From: Amycolatopsis lurida | GTDB lineage: Bacteria; Actinomycetota; Actinomycetes; Mycobacteriales; Pseudonocardiaceae | Direction of reading: 5' to 3' | Assembly: GCF_900105055.1 (NCBI RefSeq) | Contig: NZ_FNTA01000004.1 | Coordinates: forward strand, 6,913,501 to 6,977,500 | DNA: 64,000 nt | Part shown: positions 1 through 8,424 of the stretch, one piece after another | Numbering within the stretch: position 1 is the first letter of the stretch | Layout: every line of letters starts with the position of its first letter | Position numbers and translations under genes: made by a program | The notes under the pieces: model-generated | The model's input: the letters and a program-made list of their open reading frames with translations, nothing else | What the model was told of the DNA's origin: nothing | Database searches by the model: none

Positions 1-56
1 CGCGCGGAGACTTCAACGAGGCCGTCGGACCGGCCTTTTGGGAGCGTAAGTCATGA
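1..56 (+). CDS. qcrA: QcrA Rieske iron-sulfur subunit, last 17 codons only
   Basis: Reading from base 3, an open frame encodes a C-terminus ending FWERKS and stops with TGA at 54-56. This stop overlaps the ATG of qcrB in the arrangement ATGA. Nothing of the Rieske domain is visible. The identity is inferred from position: in actinobacteria the order is qcrC-qcrA-qcrB and the genes are translationally coupled. Confidence 0.75.
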   Translation, partial: RGDFNEAVGPAFWERKS

Positions 57-1720
57 GTTCACTCACCACCCCGACGAAGGGGACGAACCCGGTCGAGAAG
101 GCCGCGGGCGCTGGTGCGAAGTGGGCCGACGACCGGTATCACCTGGCCAAGGGCATGCGGCACCAGCTCAACAAGGTGTTCCCGACGCACTGGTCGTTCC
201 TGCTCGGCGAGATCGCGCTCTACAGCTTCATCATCCTGTTGCTGTCGGGTGTCTATCTCACGCTGTTCTTCGACCCCTCCATGGAGGAGGTCGTCTACAA
301 CGGCAGCTACACCGGTCTGCAGGGCGTCGAGATGTCGCGGGCCTTCGCGACCACGCTGGACATCTCGTTCGACGTCCGCGGCGGTCTGTTCGTCCGCCAG
401 CTGCACCACTGGGCCGCGCTGATCTTCGTGGCTTCGATGATGGTGCACATGTTCCGGATCTTCTTCACCGGCGCGTTCCGGCGCCCGCGTGAGGCGAACT
501 GGGTCATCGGCGCGCTGCTGCTGGTCCTGGGCATGTTCGAGGGCTTCTTCGGCTACTCGCTCCCGGACGACCTGCTCTCCGGTACCGGTATCCGCGCGAC
601 CCTGTCGGGCATCGTGCTCTCGGTGCCGGTCATGGGCACCTGGATCCACTGGGCGCTGTTCGGCGGGGAGTTCCCCGGCAACGAGATCATCCCGCGTCTG
701 TACACGATCCACATCCTGCTGCTGCCGGGCATCATGCTCGGCCTGGTGGCCGCGCACCTCGCGCTGGTCTGGTACCAGAAGCACACGCAGTTCCCCGGCG
801 TGCGCCGCAAGGAGACCAACGTCGTCGGCGTTCGCATCATGCCGGTCTTCGCGCTCAAGGGCGGCGCGTTCTTCGCGCTGGTCACCGGCGTCATCGCGCT
901 GATGTCGGGCCTCTTCCAGATCAACCCGATCTGGAACATCGGCCCGTACAACGCGGCGCAGGTCTCGGCGGGTTCGCAGCCGGACTGGTACATGGCCTGG
1001 GCCGACGGCTTGCTCCGGATCTGGCCCGCGTGGGAGCTCTATCTCGGGAACTACACGGTCCCGGCGGTGTTCTTCGCCGGTGGGCTCGGGATGCCGATCC
1101 TGATCGGGTTGTTGCTGACGTATCCCTGGATCGAGCGAAAGCTGTCCAAGGACACCGCGCACCACAACCTGCTGCAGCGTCCGCGCGACGTCCCGGTGCG
1201 GACCTCGCTGGGCATCATGGCCTTGACGTTCTTCGCGGTCATCATGCTCTCGGGCTTCAACGACATCATCGCGTTCGCCTTCGACATCTCGCTGAACGCG
1301 ACGACGTGGGCGGGCCGGATCGGTGTCCTGCTGGCACCGCCGGTCGCGTACTACATCACCTACCGGATCTGCCTCGGCCTCCAGCGGGCCGACCGCGAGG
1401 TGCTGGAGCACGGTGTCGAAACCGGCATCATCAAGCGCCTGCCGCACGGTGAGTTCATCGAGATCCACCAGCCGCTCGGCCCGGTGGACGACCACGGCCA
1501 CCCGCTCCCGCTCGAGTACCAGGGCGCGTCGGTGCCGAAGAAGATGAACAAGCTCGGCTCGGCCGGGCACGCCGTCGCCGGTTCGACCTGGTCCCCGGAC
1601 CCGGTCGAGGAGACGATCGCGCTGGAGCGGGCCCGGTCCAACGGGCACGGCAACGGCAAGGTCGACGACATCGGTGGCGAGCCGTCGGAGGAGCGCAAGG
1701 AGATCACCTCCGGGCACTAG
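53..1720 (+). CDS. qcrB: Cytochrome bc1 complex cytochrome b subunit QcrB
   Basis: This is the membrane-embedded cytochrome b of the menaquinol:cytochrome c reductase that joins aa3 oxidase in the actinobacterial bcc-aa3 supercomplex. The 555-residue product matches the usual actinobacterial length. It has a soluble N-terminus, a first membrane helix (FLLGEIALYSFIILLLSGVY), the haem-ligand helix with LHHWAALIF and MVHMFRIFFTG, and the quinol-site segment GYSLPDDLLSGTG. Later helices include PDWYMAWADGLLR and a region near ALTFFAVIMLSGFNDIIAFA. The hydrophilic C-terminal extension of about 100 residues is typical of actinobacteria. The ATG start overlaps the stop of qcrA, so the two are coupled. 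A strong hairpin follows 11 bases after the stop. Confidence 0.97.
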   Translation: MSSLTTPTKGTNPVEKAAGAGAKWADDRYHLAKGMRHQLNKVFPTHWSFLLGEIALYSFIILLLSGVYLTLFFDPSMEEVVYNGSYTGLQGVEMSRAFATTLDISFDVRGGLFVRQLHHWAALIFVASMMVHMFRIFFTGAFRRPREANWVIGALLLVLGMFEGFFGYSLPDDLLSGTGIRATLSGIVLSVPVMGTWIHWALFGGEFPGNEIIPRLYTIHILLLPGIMLGLVAAHLALVWYQKHTQFPGVRRKETNVVGVRIMPVFALKGGAFFALVTGVIALMSGLFQINPIWNIGPYNAAQVSAGSQPDWYMAWADGLLRIWPAWELYLGNYTVPAVFFAGGLGMPILIGLLLTYPWIERKLSKDTAHHNLLQRPRDVPVRTSLGIMALTFFAVIMLSGFNDIIAFAFDISLNATTWAGRIGVLLAPPVAYYITYRICLGLQRADREVLEHGVETGIIKRLPHGEFIEIHQPLGPVDDHGHPLPLEYQGASVPKKMNKLGSAGHAVAGSTWSPDPVEETIALERARSNGHGNGKVDDIGGEPSEERKEITSGH

Positions 1721-1730
1721 CTCGTCGGAT

Positions 1731-1785
1731 ACGTGTGAAGGCCCCCTTACCTCGGTTGAGCCGAGGGAAGGGGGCCTTCACACGT
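1731..1785. terminator. Bidirectional hairpin terminator between qcrB and a convergent gene
   Basis: The arms ACGTGTGAAGGCCCCCTT and AAGGGGGCCTTCACACGT are exact complements, with an inner CCTCG/CGAGG stem. The hairpin lies between qcrB (plus) and the minus-strand gene ending at 1793, so it can end transcription from both sides. It belongs to the same family as the hairpin at 25986-26040 (GTGAAGGCC core). Confidence 0.85.
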
Positions 1786-1792
1786 TGAAGCG

Positions 1793-2185
1793 TCAGCCGG
1801 TGACCTTGAGCTCCAGGGGACGCATGTCGTCGTCGCTGGGGACGACGGTCAGGCCCGCGGCGGTGAGGACGGCGGTGAGCGCCGTCCGCATCGCCGCGTG
1901 GACGGCGATCTGCTGCCGCACCCGAGGATTCTCCTTGTCGCCGGCCACCAGGAGCCGAAAGGCCTCATCACGCCAAGGCCTTGCCACCACCCAGTCGACC
2001 CAGACCCCGCAGGCACCCTCGAAGACGTCCACCTCGATCACGGCACCTCCGGCGTCCCGGTGATCGTCCGGATCAGGCTCGACGATCACCGGGAATCCCG
2101 CCGCCCGCAGCACGGCTTCGGTCCGGTCGCCCAGAGCGAGCAGCCGTTCCTGTTCGGCGGGATGGACGCGGCGGAGCGAAGTCAT
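1793..2185 (-). CDS. Small acidic protein, candidate immunity protein for the deaminase toxin
   Basis: The product has 130 residues, no signal peptide and no membrane segment, so it should be cytosolic. I do not recognise a family. Its ATG overlaps the TGA of the large upstream toxin gene (2182-2185, ATGA), so the two proteins are made together. That position and size are what is usual for immunity genes of polymorphic toxins. Visible features are an acidic stretch around residues 37-45 (EPDPDDHRD), a conserved-looking centre rich in Trp and Val (GVWVDWVVARPW) and an acidic tail (PSDDDM). The immunity role is inference from gene order only; a chaperone or an unrelated protein remains possible. 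Confidence 0.6.
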   Translation of the reverse strand: MTSLRRVHPAEQERLLALGDRTEAVLRAAGFPVIVEPDPDDHRDAGGAVIEVDVFEGACGVWVDWVVARPWRDEAFRLLVAGDKENPRVRQQIAVHAAMRTALTAVLTAAGLTVVPSDDDMRPLELKVTG

Positions 2186-5100
2186 CCGCCCGCTCCGCTG
2201 CCCACCAAGACGCGCTGTTCCGCTTCGGCGGCCGTCGCCGAACCGGGGAAGAGGCCGCGCCTCTTGTAGGACTTCTTGATCATGTCGATCAGGCTCCCCT
2301 TGTAGATCTTGTCGATCTCGGGATCACCGGTCCACGGTACCGAGAAGGACGTTTTGAGGTCGGGCGCCATCTTGCTGACCCAGTCCCGTTTGCAGTCGGG
2401 GCACGGTTCGCGTTCGCTGTAGAGGCCCTTGATGTTCTTGGGATCGAAACCCTGCTCGATGACCTGCTCGACGATGTGCTGCTCGGAGTGGCGGCCGGCG
2501 TCGTTGCTGTTGCCCGCCACGTAGCCGTCGGGGAGCTTCCCGTGCGGGTCCTTGTAGCCGGGGAGATAGGCGACGGCGACGTTCCGGCTCGTTCCGTAGC
2601 CGTTTCCGATCCGGTAGTCGAGCGCGATGCTCGGCAACGTTCCCCCGTTGTCACCGTGATCCACGAGCCCACAGGTGAAATCGGGGATGTCCGCGGCTTT
2701 CGCGGTGGCCGGTACCTGGCTGATCCGGTTGCACCATTTGCGGATGGCGTTGAAGAGCGGTTTGACCTTGTCCGCGACCTTGCGGAAGATCGCGGACTTG
2801 TTCAGGAACTTGGAAATGTTCTGGATGATCTTCACGACCGCCGAAGCCACTTTGGGCAGCTTCAGGAAGACGACGACGATCGACGCGACGTTGACCACGG
2901 TCCAGATGCAGGCCTCGATGTTGCCTTCACCGAAACACCGCTCCGCGTCGCGCCAGCCGATCACCTCGAGCAGGACTTCGGCCCCGATCTCCACCAGGAA
3001 CGACGTCACACTGCCGCCGTTCTTGGACTGCTCCGCGGCCTGGCGGTACTCGTCCAGCAGCATCCGCCCGAATTCGGTCGTCGAGAGCATGGCGATTTCT
3101 TCTTGGGATAGATCGGGCAGCCCGGCGCCCGTCTCCTCTGCCGCGCGGCGTCTCGCTTCCTCTTCTTCCTTGCGTTGCTGGTCCTCCGCCCGGTCGGCGG
3201 CTTGCTGGGCTTCGGTCGCGCTCTGCCGTGCCCGTTCCGCGGCGGCGGCCGCGTTGCGCGCGTGTTCTTCGGCCCGGTCGGCCGCCGCCCTGGCTTCCGC
3301 CGCCGAGGCTTCGGCGGCGGTCGCCGCGTCCCTGGCGAGTTGAGCGTCCTGTTCGGCACGCGACGCCGAGTCCCTCGCCGCCTGTGCCTCACGTTCGGCC
3401 GCGGCGGCGTTCCGGCCGGCGATGGCGGCGTCGGCGTTGGCCTCGTTGGCCGCCGCACGCGCGGTTTGCGCGTCGGCGCGGGCGGCCGCGTCCGACGCGT
3501 TCGCCCGCTCGCCCGCGGCGCGAGCCAGCGCGCCTTCGGCTGCGGCGACGGCTGCCGCTTCCTGCGCTTCGGCCGCCGAGTTCGCCGCTGCGGCGGCCGA
3601 TGCCGCTGCCCGCGCCGCCGCTTCGAACGCGGGTTTCACCTCTTTCTGCGCCCGAGCAGCGGCTTCGGCGGCCCGATCCGCCGCCAGCCTCGCTTCGGCG
3701 GCCCGGTCGCGGGCCGCTTGCGCCTGCTCGGCTCCGACCGCCCTGGCCTGGTTGGCGACCAGGATGACGAAATCGGCGTCGAGGTCCGAACCCGCGTACG
3801 GCGCGACGACGGTGATCGCCCGGTTGGCCGGATCGGTGATCGCGCTCGACGACGACCGCGCGGCGGTGGACGCCCGCAGGGCGATATCCGCTTGCGTGGC
3901 CGCGGAGACCGACTCGGTGAACGCCGCGTCGGCCTCGGCGCGGGTACGCTCCGCCGCCATCAGCGAACGCATCGCCTCGCCGGCCGCTTGTTCCGCGAGC
4001 TGAACCGCGTTCCGTGCCGCCTCGGCCGCCTTGGTCTCCTCGGCGGTCGCCTCGGCCGCCTTCACGTTGGCTTGGGTGGCGTGGTGATGGGTCTCCGCCG
4101 CCGAGGCCTCGGCCCGGTTCGCCGCGTGGTTGGCCGCGGAGGCGGCGGCACGGGCTTCCTGAGCCGCGGCGCGGGCCCGTGCCGCCGCTCGGGTCGCCTC
4201 GCCCGCCGCTTGCCTCGCGACCACGGCGGCGCCGGTCGCCCGGCTGGCGGCGTCGCGGGCCGCGGTGGCCGCGGCGGTCGCGTTGTTGGCCTCGTTCCGC
4301 GCCGCACTGGCGGCGTTCTTCGCGTCGGTCTCCGCCGCGGTGCCCCGTGCGGCGGCTTCGGCCGCGTTCAGCGCTTCCGCCTTCGCCTGCGCGGTCTGCT
4401 TCAGCCGTTCCGCGGTGAAGGCGGCGTCGCGAGCGGCTTTCGCCTTCCCTTCTTCGCCCACCGCCCGCTGTTCGGCTTCCCCTGCGAGCTGTTCCTGTTC
4501 CTGCGCGCGGAGGTTGGAGTCGTTGGCGATGCCGGCTTGGCGCTGGGCTTCGCCGCGGTGACGACGTGCTTCCGCGGCCGCTTGGTCGGCACGCTGACGG
4601 GCGGCGGCCGCGTTGGCCCGCTCGGCCTCGGCGACCCTACGGGCGCTCTTCGCCCTGTCCCGCTGCCGTTCCGCTTCCTCGCGGTGTGCGCGGGTGCGTT
4701 CGGCCGAGGCCCTGGCGGCGTTGGCCGCGGTTTCGGCCGCTTCGCGAGCCTGCTTGGCCCGGACGGCCGCGTCCTTGGCCGCCACCGCCTGCACTCGTGC
4801 CGCTTCCGCCACCTGTGCGGCGGCGAGCGCGTGCTCTTCGGCGTGCAGACCCCATTGGCGAGCCTGCTCGGCGTGTTTCTCGGCGCGTTCCTGGGCGTTG
4901 CGTGCCTGGTCGGTGGCTTCGGTGGCGTCGATCGCGTGCTGTGCGGTCTCCGAGGCGTGGACCGCCGCCTGCCCGGCCGCGCTCATCCCTCTCGCCATGT
5001 CGGCCCACTGAGTTCCGTAGGGGAGTCCGACGGCGACGAGTTCGGCGGCCTGGACGCCGGCCTGCTCGGCCGCGCGCACGCCATCGGCCGCGGCGTCGCG

Positions 5101-6096
5101 GGCGTTTCCGACCTGACGGGCGGCCTCGGCCTTGACCAAGGTGAAGGAGTCGGGAGGGTGGTTGCCCGCCGCGTCGTTCGCGTCCAGGATCTGCTTGGCC
5201 TTGCGGGCTTCGTTCCCCGCGAGCACCATCGCGTTCGCGATCCGCTGGAGCGCGCGCAGCGCGTCCCCGTGCGCCACCATCAGGTTCCGCCGCGCGGTCA
5301 TCGCCCGCGCGGCCCGCTTGGCGAGGTCACTCAGCTGCTCGGCGGCCCGTGCCGCGGCCTCCTGATCACGGATCTGCTTTTCCCGCTCTTCGGCGTCACG
5401 TTTCGCCGCGGCGAGGTATCCGGTGTTCAGGAACTCCGCGATCGCCGCGTCACCCGCGTCGAGCGCGGCCTGTGCCGCCGTCTTCACATGGTGCCCGGCG
5501 ACGCCGAGCAGTGTCGTGACCCTGGCGCGCAGCTGCTCGGCACGTGCCTGGCCGCCCGCCGCGATCTGTGCGTCGCGCTCCCTCGCGATCTCCTTGCCGT
5601 AGGCGAGGAACTGCTCGCGGTCGGTATCGCTTCCCGCGAGGACTCGGTGGACCTCGGCGTTGAAGATCGGCCCGCCGGTGCCCGCCATCGCCTGGATGGT
5701 GACCCGGTTCTGGCGCGCGGTCTCGGCTTCCCGCGCCGCGGCCCTCGCCTTGGCGGCGTCGAGGCCGGCTTCGAGGAATTCGTGCAACGCGGCTTCGGTG
5801 CCCGCGTCGAGCGCCGCGCGCGCGGCCTCACGTACTTCGGGCTCCTCGGCCAGCTCGGCGTGATCGGCGATGATCTGCCGGACGACGGGACTGCCCACCA
5901 GGGCGGGTACGCCCGATCGGCCGTCCCAGCTGCGGTACGGGTCTTCCGGCAGAGGACGGGCCGGGGACGTCGGTGGTGGCGTGGTCGGTGGTGGATCGTC
6001 GGCCGCGACCGCGGGCGCCGGGTGAATCAGCCCGGCGAGTACGGCGGTGGCCAAGAAGACAAGGAACGTTCTCAGTAGATATCTCGTTCTCGACAT
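2182..6096 (-). CDS. Secreted ALF-repeat polymorphic toxin with C-terminal deaminase-fold domain
   Basis: This 1304-residue protein starts with a Sec signal peptide (hydrophobic core about 8-25, ending near APAVAA at 32). A Pro-rich linker and two ALF-type repeats follow (about 60-130 and 170-235, for example AALDAGTEAALHEFLEAGL). Residues about 240-990 are an Ala/Arg/Glu-rich coiled coil. Residues about 1010-1140 are partly hydrophobic (WTVVNVASIVVVFLKLP) and resemble a pre-toxin region. The last 163 residues form a compact domain with the deaminase signature: HSE (H1203, E1205) and PCPDC (C1232, C1235), the zinc-site and proton-shuttle residues of cytidine/nucleic-acid deaminases. The likely role is export followed by deamination of target-cell nucleic acid or nucleotide. 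Substrate and subfamily cannot be read from the sequence. The final 20 or so residues are low complexity. It is the fourth gene of a five-gene co-directional cluster. Confidence 0.8.
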   Translation of the reverse strand: MSRTRYLLRTFLVFLATAVLAGLIHPAPAVAADDPPPTTPPPTSPARPLPEDPYRSWDGRSGVPALVGSPVVRQIIADHAELAEEPEVREAARAALDAGTEAALHEFLEAGLDAAKARAAAREAETARQNRVTIQAMAGTGGPIFNAEVHRVLAGSDTDREQFLAYGKEIARERDAQIAAGGQARAEQLRARVTTLLGVAGHHVKTAAQAALDAGDAAIAEFLNTGYLAAAKRDAEEREKQIRDQEAAARAAEQLSDLAKRAARAMTARRNLMVAHGDALRALQRIANAMVLAGNEARKAKQILDANDAAGNHPPDSFTLVKAEAARQVGNARDAAADGVRAAEQAGVQAAELVAVGLPYGTQWADMARGMSAAGQAAVHASETAQHAIDATEATDQARNAQERAEKHAEQARQWGLHAEEHALAAAQVAEAARVQAVAAKDAAVRAKQAREAAETAANAARASAERTRAHREEAERQRDRAKSARRVAEAERANAAAARQRADQAAAEARRHRGEAQRQAGIANDSNLRAQEQEQLAGEAEQRAVGEEGKAKAARDAAFTAERLKQTAQAKAEALNAAEAAARGTAAETDAKNAASAARNEANNATAAATAARDAASRATGAAVVARQAAGEATRAAARARAAAQEARAAASAANHAANRAEASAAETHHHATQANVKAAEATAEETKAAEAARNAVQLAEQAAGEAMRSLMAAERTRAEADAAFTESVSAATQADIALRASTAARSSSSAITDPANRAITVVAPYAGSDLDADFVILVANQARAVGAEQAQAARDRAAEARLAADRAAEAAARAQKEVKPAFEAAARAAASAAAAANSAAEAQEAAAVAAAEGALARAAGERANASDAAARADAQTARAAANEANADAAIAGRNAAAAEREAQAARDSASRAEQDAQLARDAATAAEASAAEARAAADRAEEHARNAAAAAERARQSATEAQQAADRAEDQQRKEEEEARRRAAEETGAGLPDLSQEEIAMLSTTEFGRMLLDEYRQAAEQSKNGGSVTSFLVEIGAEVLLEVIGWRDAERCFGEGNIEACIWTVVNVASIVVVFLKLPKVASAVVKIIQNISKFLNKSAIFRKVADKVKPLFNAIRKWCNRISQVPATAKAADIPDFTCGLVDHGDNGGTLPSIALDYRIGNGYGTSRNVAVAYLPGYKDPHGKLPDGYVAGNSNDAGRHSEQHIVEQVIEQGFDPKNIKGLYSEREPCPDCKRDWVSKMAPDLKTSFSVPWTGDPEIDKIYKGSLIDMIKKSYKRRGLFPGSATAAEAEQRVLVGSGAGG

Positions 6097-6182
6097 CAGA
6101 ACCCCCAGGTATCGGTGAAAAGAACTACTGCGGGGTGAATGAGGTGCCTTGCCGGTGTACCCGGCAAGGCACCTCGGAATTG

Positions 6183-8339
6183 TCAGTTGTAGTACTCTTT
6201 CGCGCCTTCGGCCGCGGTGTGTTCGATCCTTCCGTTCTGGAAGTAGCTCACGCGTTTACCGGGTACGCCGGGGAAATCCATTTCGTCGGAAGTGGGATAG
6301 CCGAGCCTGCTTCGTTCGTATTGCAGTGCCGCCCACCGATCGAAAATGGCCCCGTAGATCAGCTTCGGGCCGATGCTCGGGTGGTACCAGATGCCTCTGG
6401 GGCCGGCGAACAGGTTGCGCATGCCCTTCCCGTCGGGCAGGTATCCCGTGTCCCCGCTGGGGATGTATCCCGGAATGTTCCGGCCGCCGGATTCGAGGTA
6501 CTTGTTGAGCAGCGGGTCCATTACCCGAACCACGCCGTGCTGGGCCGACCAGAAGGCGCCACCCTTCTGGAAGCGTTTGTGCCGGATGCCGTTCAAGATG
6601 TTTTCCGGCTGGGTCTGCGGGCCGAGGCCGTTCCAGCCCCACCAGTCCTCGTTGAGCCAGCGCTCGTCGATCTTCGTGGTGATCGCGGGGTTGGGGCCGA
6701 CGGGAATCCAGCTGATGTCGGCGGCGAAGTTGCCGTCGGTGTCGAAGTTGTTCTCCTTGCTCTGGCCGTTGGCCGCCCACAGCTCGCCCCAGTACTGTCG
6801 CAGGAAGCGGCCCGGATGCGCCTTCGCCTCCAGCGTCACGTTGGTCGGATTGCCGTCCCTGCCCGCCTTGGCGCACCAGGTGGCGTTGAGTTTGTAGACG
6901 TCGGTGCCGTCGTTGCCCGCCAGCTGGACCCGCAGGTTGGGCGCGATGCGCAGGTAGCTGCCGACCCGGGTGGCCGATTCGAGCGAGAAGCAGTTCGGGT
7001 CGGCGAGCCCGGGGACGATCTTCCAGGTGGCGTCGCCCAGTGGTGCGGTGACGACATTCGACGGCTGGGTTCCCGGGGTGGCCCAGGCATCGCCGCCGGC
7101 ACTGCGGACGTGCCAGCCTCGCCGCCCGGCGGTGACTCCGGCGAACGCCTGTTCCAGCACGGTGTACTGGCCCTTGGCGAGGAAGTCCTTGACCTGGTCC
7201 CAGGTCCCGTTCGCGGCGACGTCGCCCGCCGCCGCGGCGAGCCGGGGACGGAGCCTGCTCGCGTCGGCCTTGGCCTTGATGTCGCGGACCTTCTGCCGGT
7301 CGGCCTCCTCCCGCTCCCGCAGGATCCTGGCGTCGTCCCTGGCGCGGGCCTCGGCGACCCCGGACCTGATGTAGCGGTCCCAGTCGGCCGCCACCCCGGC
7401 GAGGGCGGCGATGGCCGCGTCCTTGATCTCGCGGTGCGCGGGGTCGGCGAGTTCCGGGGTCTTGAGCAGCTCGCGGATGAAGTCATCGTCGGCGAGGTCG
7501 AGCCAGGCCGCGACGGCGATGACGGGAACCTTGTCGCAGGCGTCCTTCTTCGCCATCCTGGCGGCTTCCCTGCGGGCGGCTTCCTGGTTCTCCTGGTTCA
7601 ACCGGTCGAGGTAGTCGAGCTGGTCCTGGTGATTCAGCGCCCGGATCTTGTTCTCGATGAAGTCCTTCCACACCGCCGCGTCACCGCCGAACGCGTCGAA
7701 AGCGCCCTGCTTGAGTTTCGGCTGTTCCGGCTTCGCCTTCTGGTACACCTTGTAGATGAACATCTGATCGTTGTCGTTGAGCATGACGTCGTCGAAACCG
7801 ACGATGTCGGCGTCGATCAGGATCTCCCGGCGCAGCTGGACGGTGCGGTCCCAGGCCTCCTGACGACGCTGCCGTTCGACGCGGTCGCGGGCGGCGAAAT
7901 CGAAGACACCGGTGCGGATGAACGCCGTGGCGTCGGGAGCGGCGTTGTTGTCGAGCATGACCTTGTAGACGCGGTAGGCCTCGGCCTTGGTGACCGGGAA
8001 GTTCGTCGCGTTGATCTTGTCGTAGACCTTGAAGACGAAATTCATGTCGGTGGCTTCGCGCCATTCCTTGGTGGCTTCACCGACTTCGATCTCGAAAACC
8101 GCGCGCACCTTTTCGGTTTCGGTCGCGCTCGGCAGTTCGGCCGCGGCTGCGTCCGGGCTTTCGCGGGGAACCGGTGCCTCGGGGGCGGACGGGGCGGGCG
8201 CCTCGACGGTCGGGCTCGACGGTGCCGGGGGAGCGGCGTACCCGGTGGCCGGGGTGAACAGGCCGCACAGCACGGTCGCGGCGGTCAGGACGGCGATACT
8301 TCCGGCTGGTCGTCTGCCGACGATCAGTGATCTTCGCAT
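6183..8339 (-). CDS. Secreted ALF-repeat protein with AbfB-like and LGFP-like modules
   Basis: The product has 718 residues. It opens with a signal peptide (about 1-36, ending GYAAPP) and a Pro/Ala linker to residue 70. Helical ALF-type repeats follow at about 75-400; typical units are FIRTGVFDFAARD and VWKDFIENKIRAL. Residues about 435-550 resemble the beta-trefoil AbfB carbohydrate-binding domain (FSLESATRVGSYLRI, LEAKAHPGRFLRQYW). The C-terminus (555-715) holds LGFP-like repeats, the clearest being GAIFDRWAALQYERSRLGYP followed by TSDEM and a gly-aromatic strand. LGFP modules bind mycolyl-arabinogalactan-type walls, and AbfB modules bind arabinose-containing glycans. No enzymatic motif is visible, so the protein is probably a wall-attached adhesin or delivery component. 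It is a paralogue of the gene at 8425-10500. Confidence 0.8.
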   Translation of the reverse strand: MRRSLIVGRRPAGSIAVLTAATVLCGLFTPATGYAAPPAPSSPTVEAPAPSAPEAPVPRESPDAAAAELPSATETEKVRAVFEIEVGEATKEWREATDMNFVFKVYDKINATNFPVTKAEAYRVYKVMLDNNAAPDATAFIRTGVFDFAARDRVERQRRQEAWDRTVQLRREILIDADIVGFDDVMLNDNDQMFIYKVYQKAKPEQPKLKQGAFDAFGGDAAVWKDFIENKIRALNHQDQLDYLDRLNQENQEAARREAARMAKKDACDKVPVIAVAAWLDLADDDFIRELLKTPELADPAHREIKDAAIAALAGVAADWDRYIRSGVAEARARDDARILREREEADRQKVRDIKAKADASRLRPRLAAAAGDVAANGTWDQVKDFLAKGQYTVLEQAFAGVTAGRRGWHVRSAGGDAWATPGTQPSNVVTAPLGDATWKIVPGLADPNCFSLESATRVGSYLRIAPNLRVQLAGNDGTDVYKLNATWCAKAGRDGNPTNVTLEAKAHPGRFLRQYWGELWAANGQSKENNFDTDGNFAADISWIPVGPNPAITTKIDERWLNEDWWGWNGLGPQTQPENILNGIRHKRFQKGGAFWSAQHGVVRVMDPLLNKYLESGGRNIPGYIPSGDTGYLPDGKGMRNLFAGPRGIWYHPSIGPKLIYGAIFDRWAALQYERSRLGYPTSDEMDFPGVPGKRVSYFQNGRIEHTAAEGAKEYYN

Positions 8340-8424
8340 TTCGCATACCTTTGTTCGGACGAAAAGGTCAGCCGGGGGCTAGGGAGCGTTTCCCAGGCCC
8401 CCGGCTGGAGCAGGACGGACTCGG

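Noticed and set aside
59..1717. Long minus-strand open frame opposite qcrB (552 codons)
   Set aside because: It mirrors the qcrB frame, is Arg/Asp/Gly-rich with no fold-like pattern, and has no ribosome site. It is a shadow caused by high GC.
3175..6078. 967-codon plus-strand frame opposite the toxin gene
   Set aside because: The Arg/Gly-rich low-complexity product lacks any motif; it mirrors the Ala-rich coiled coil coded on the other strand.
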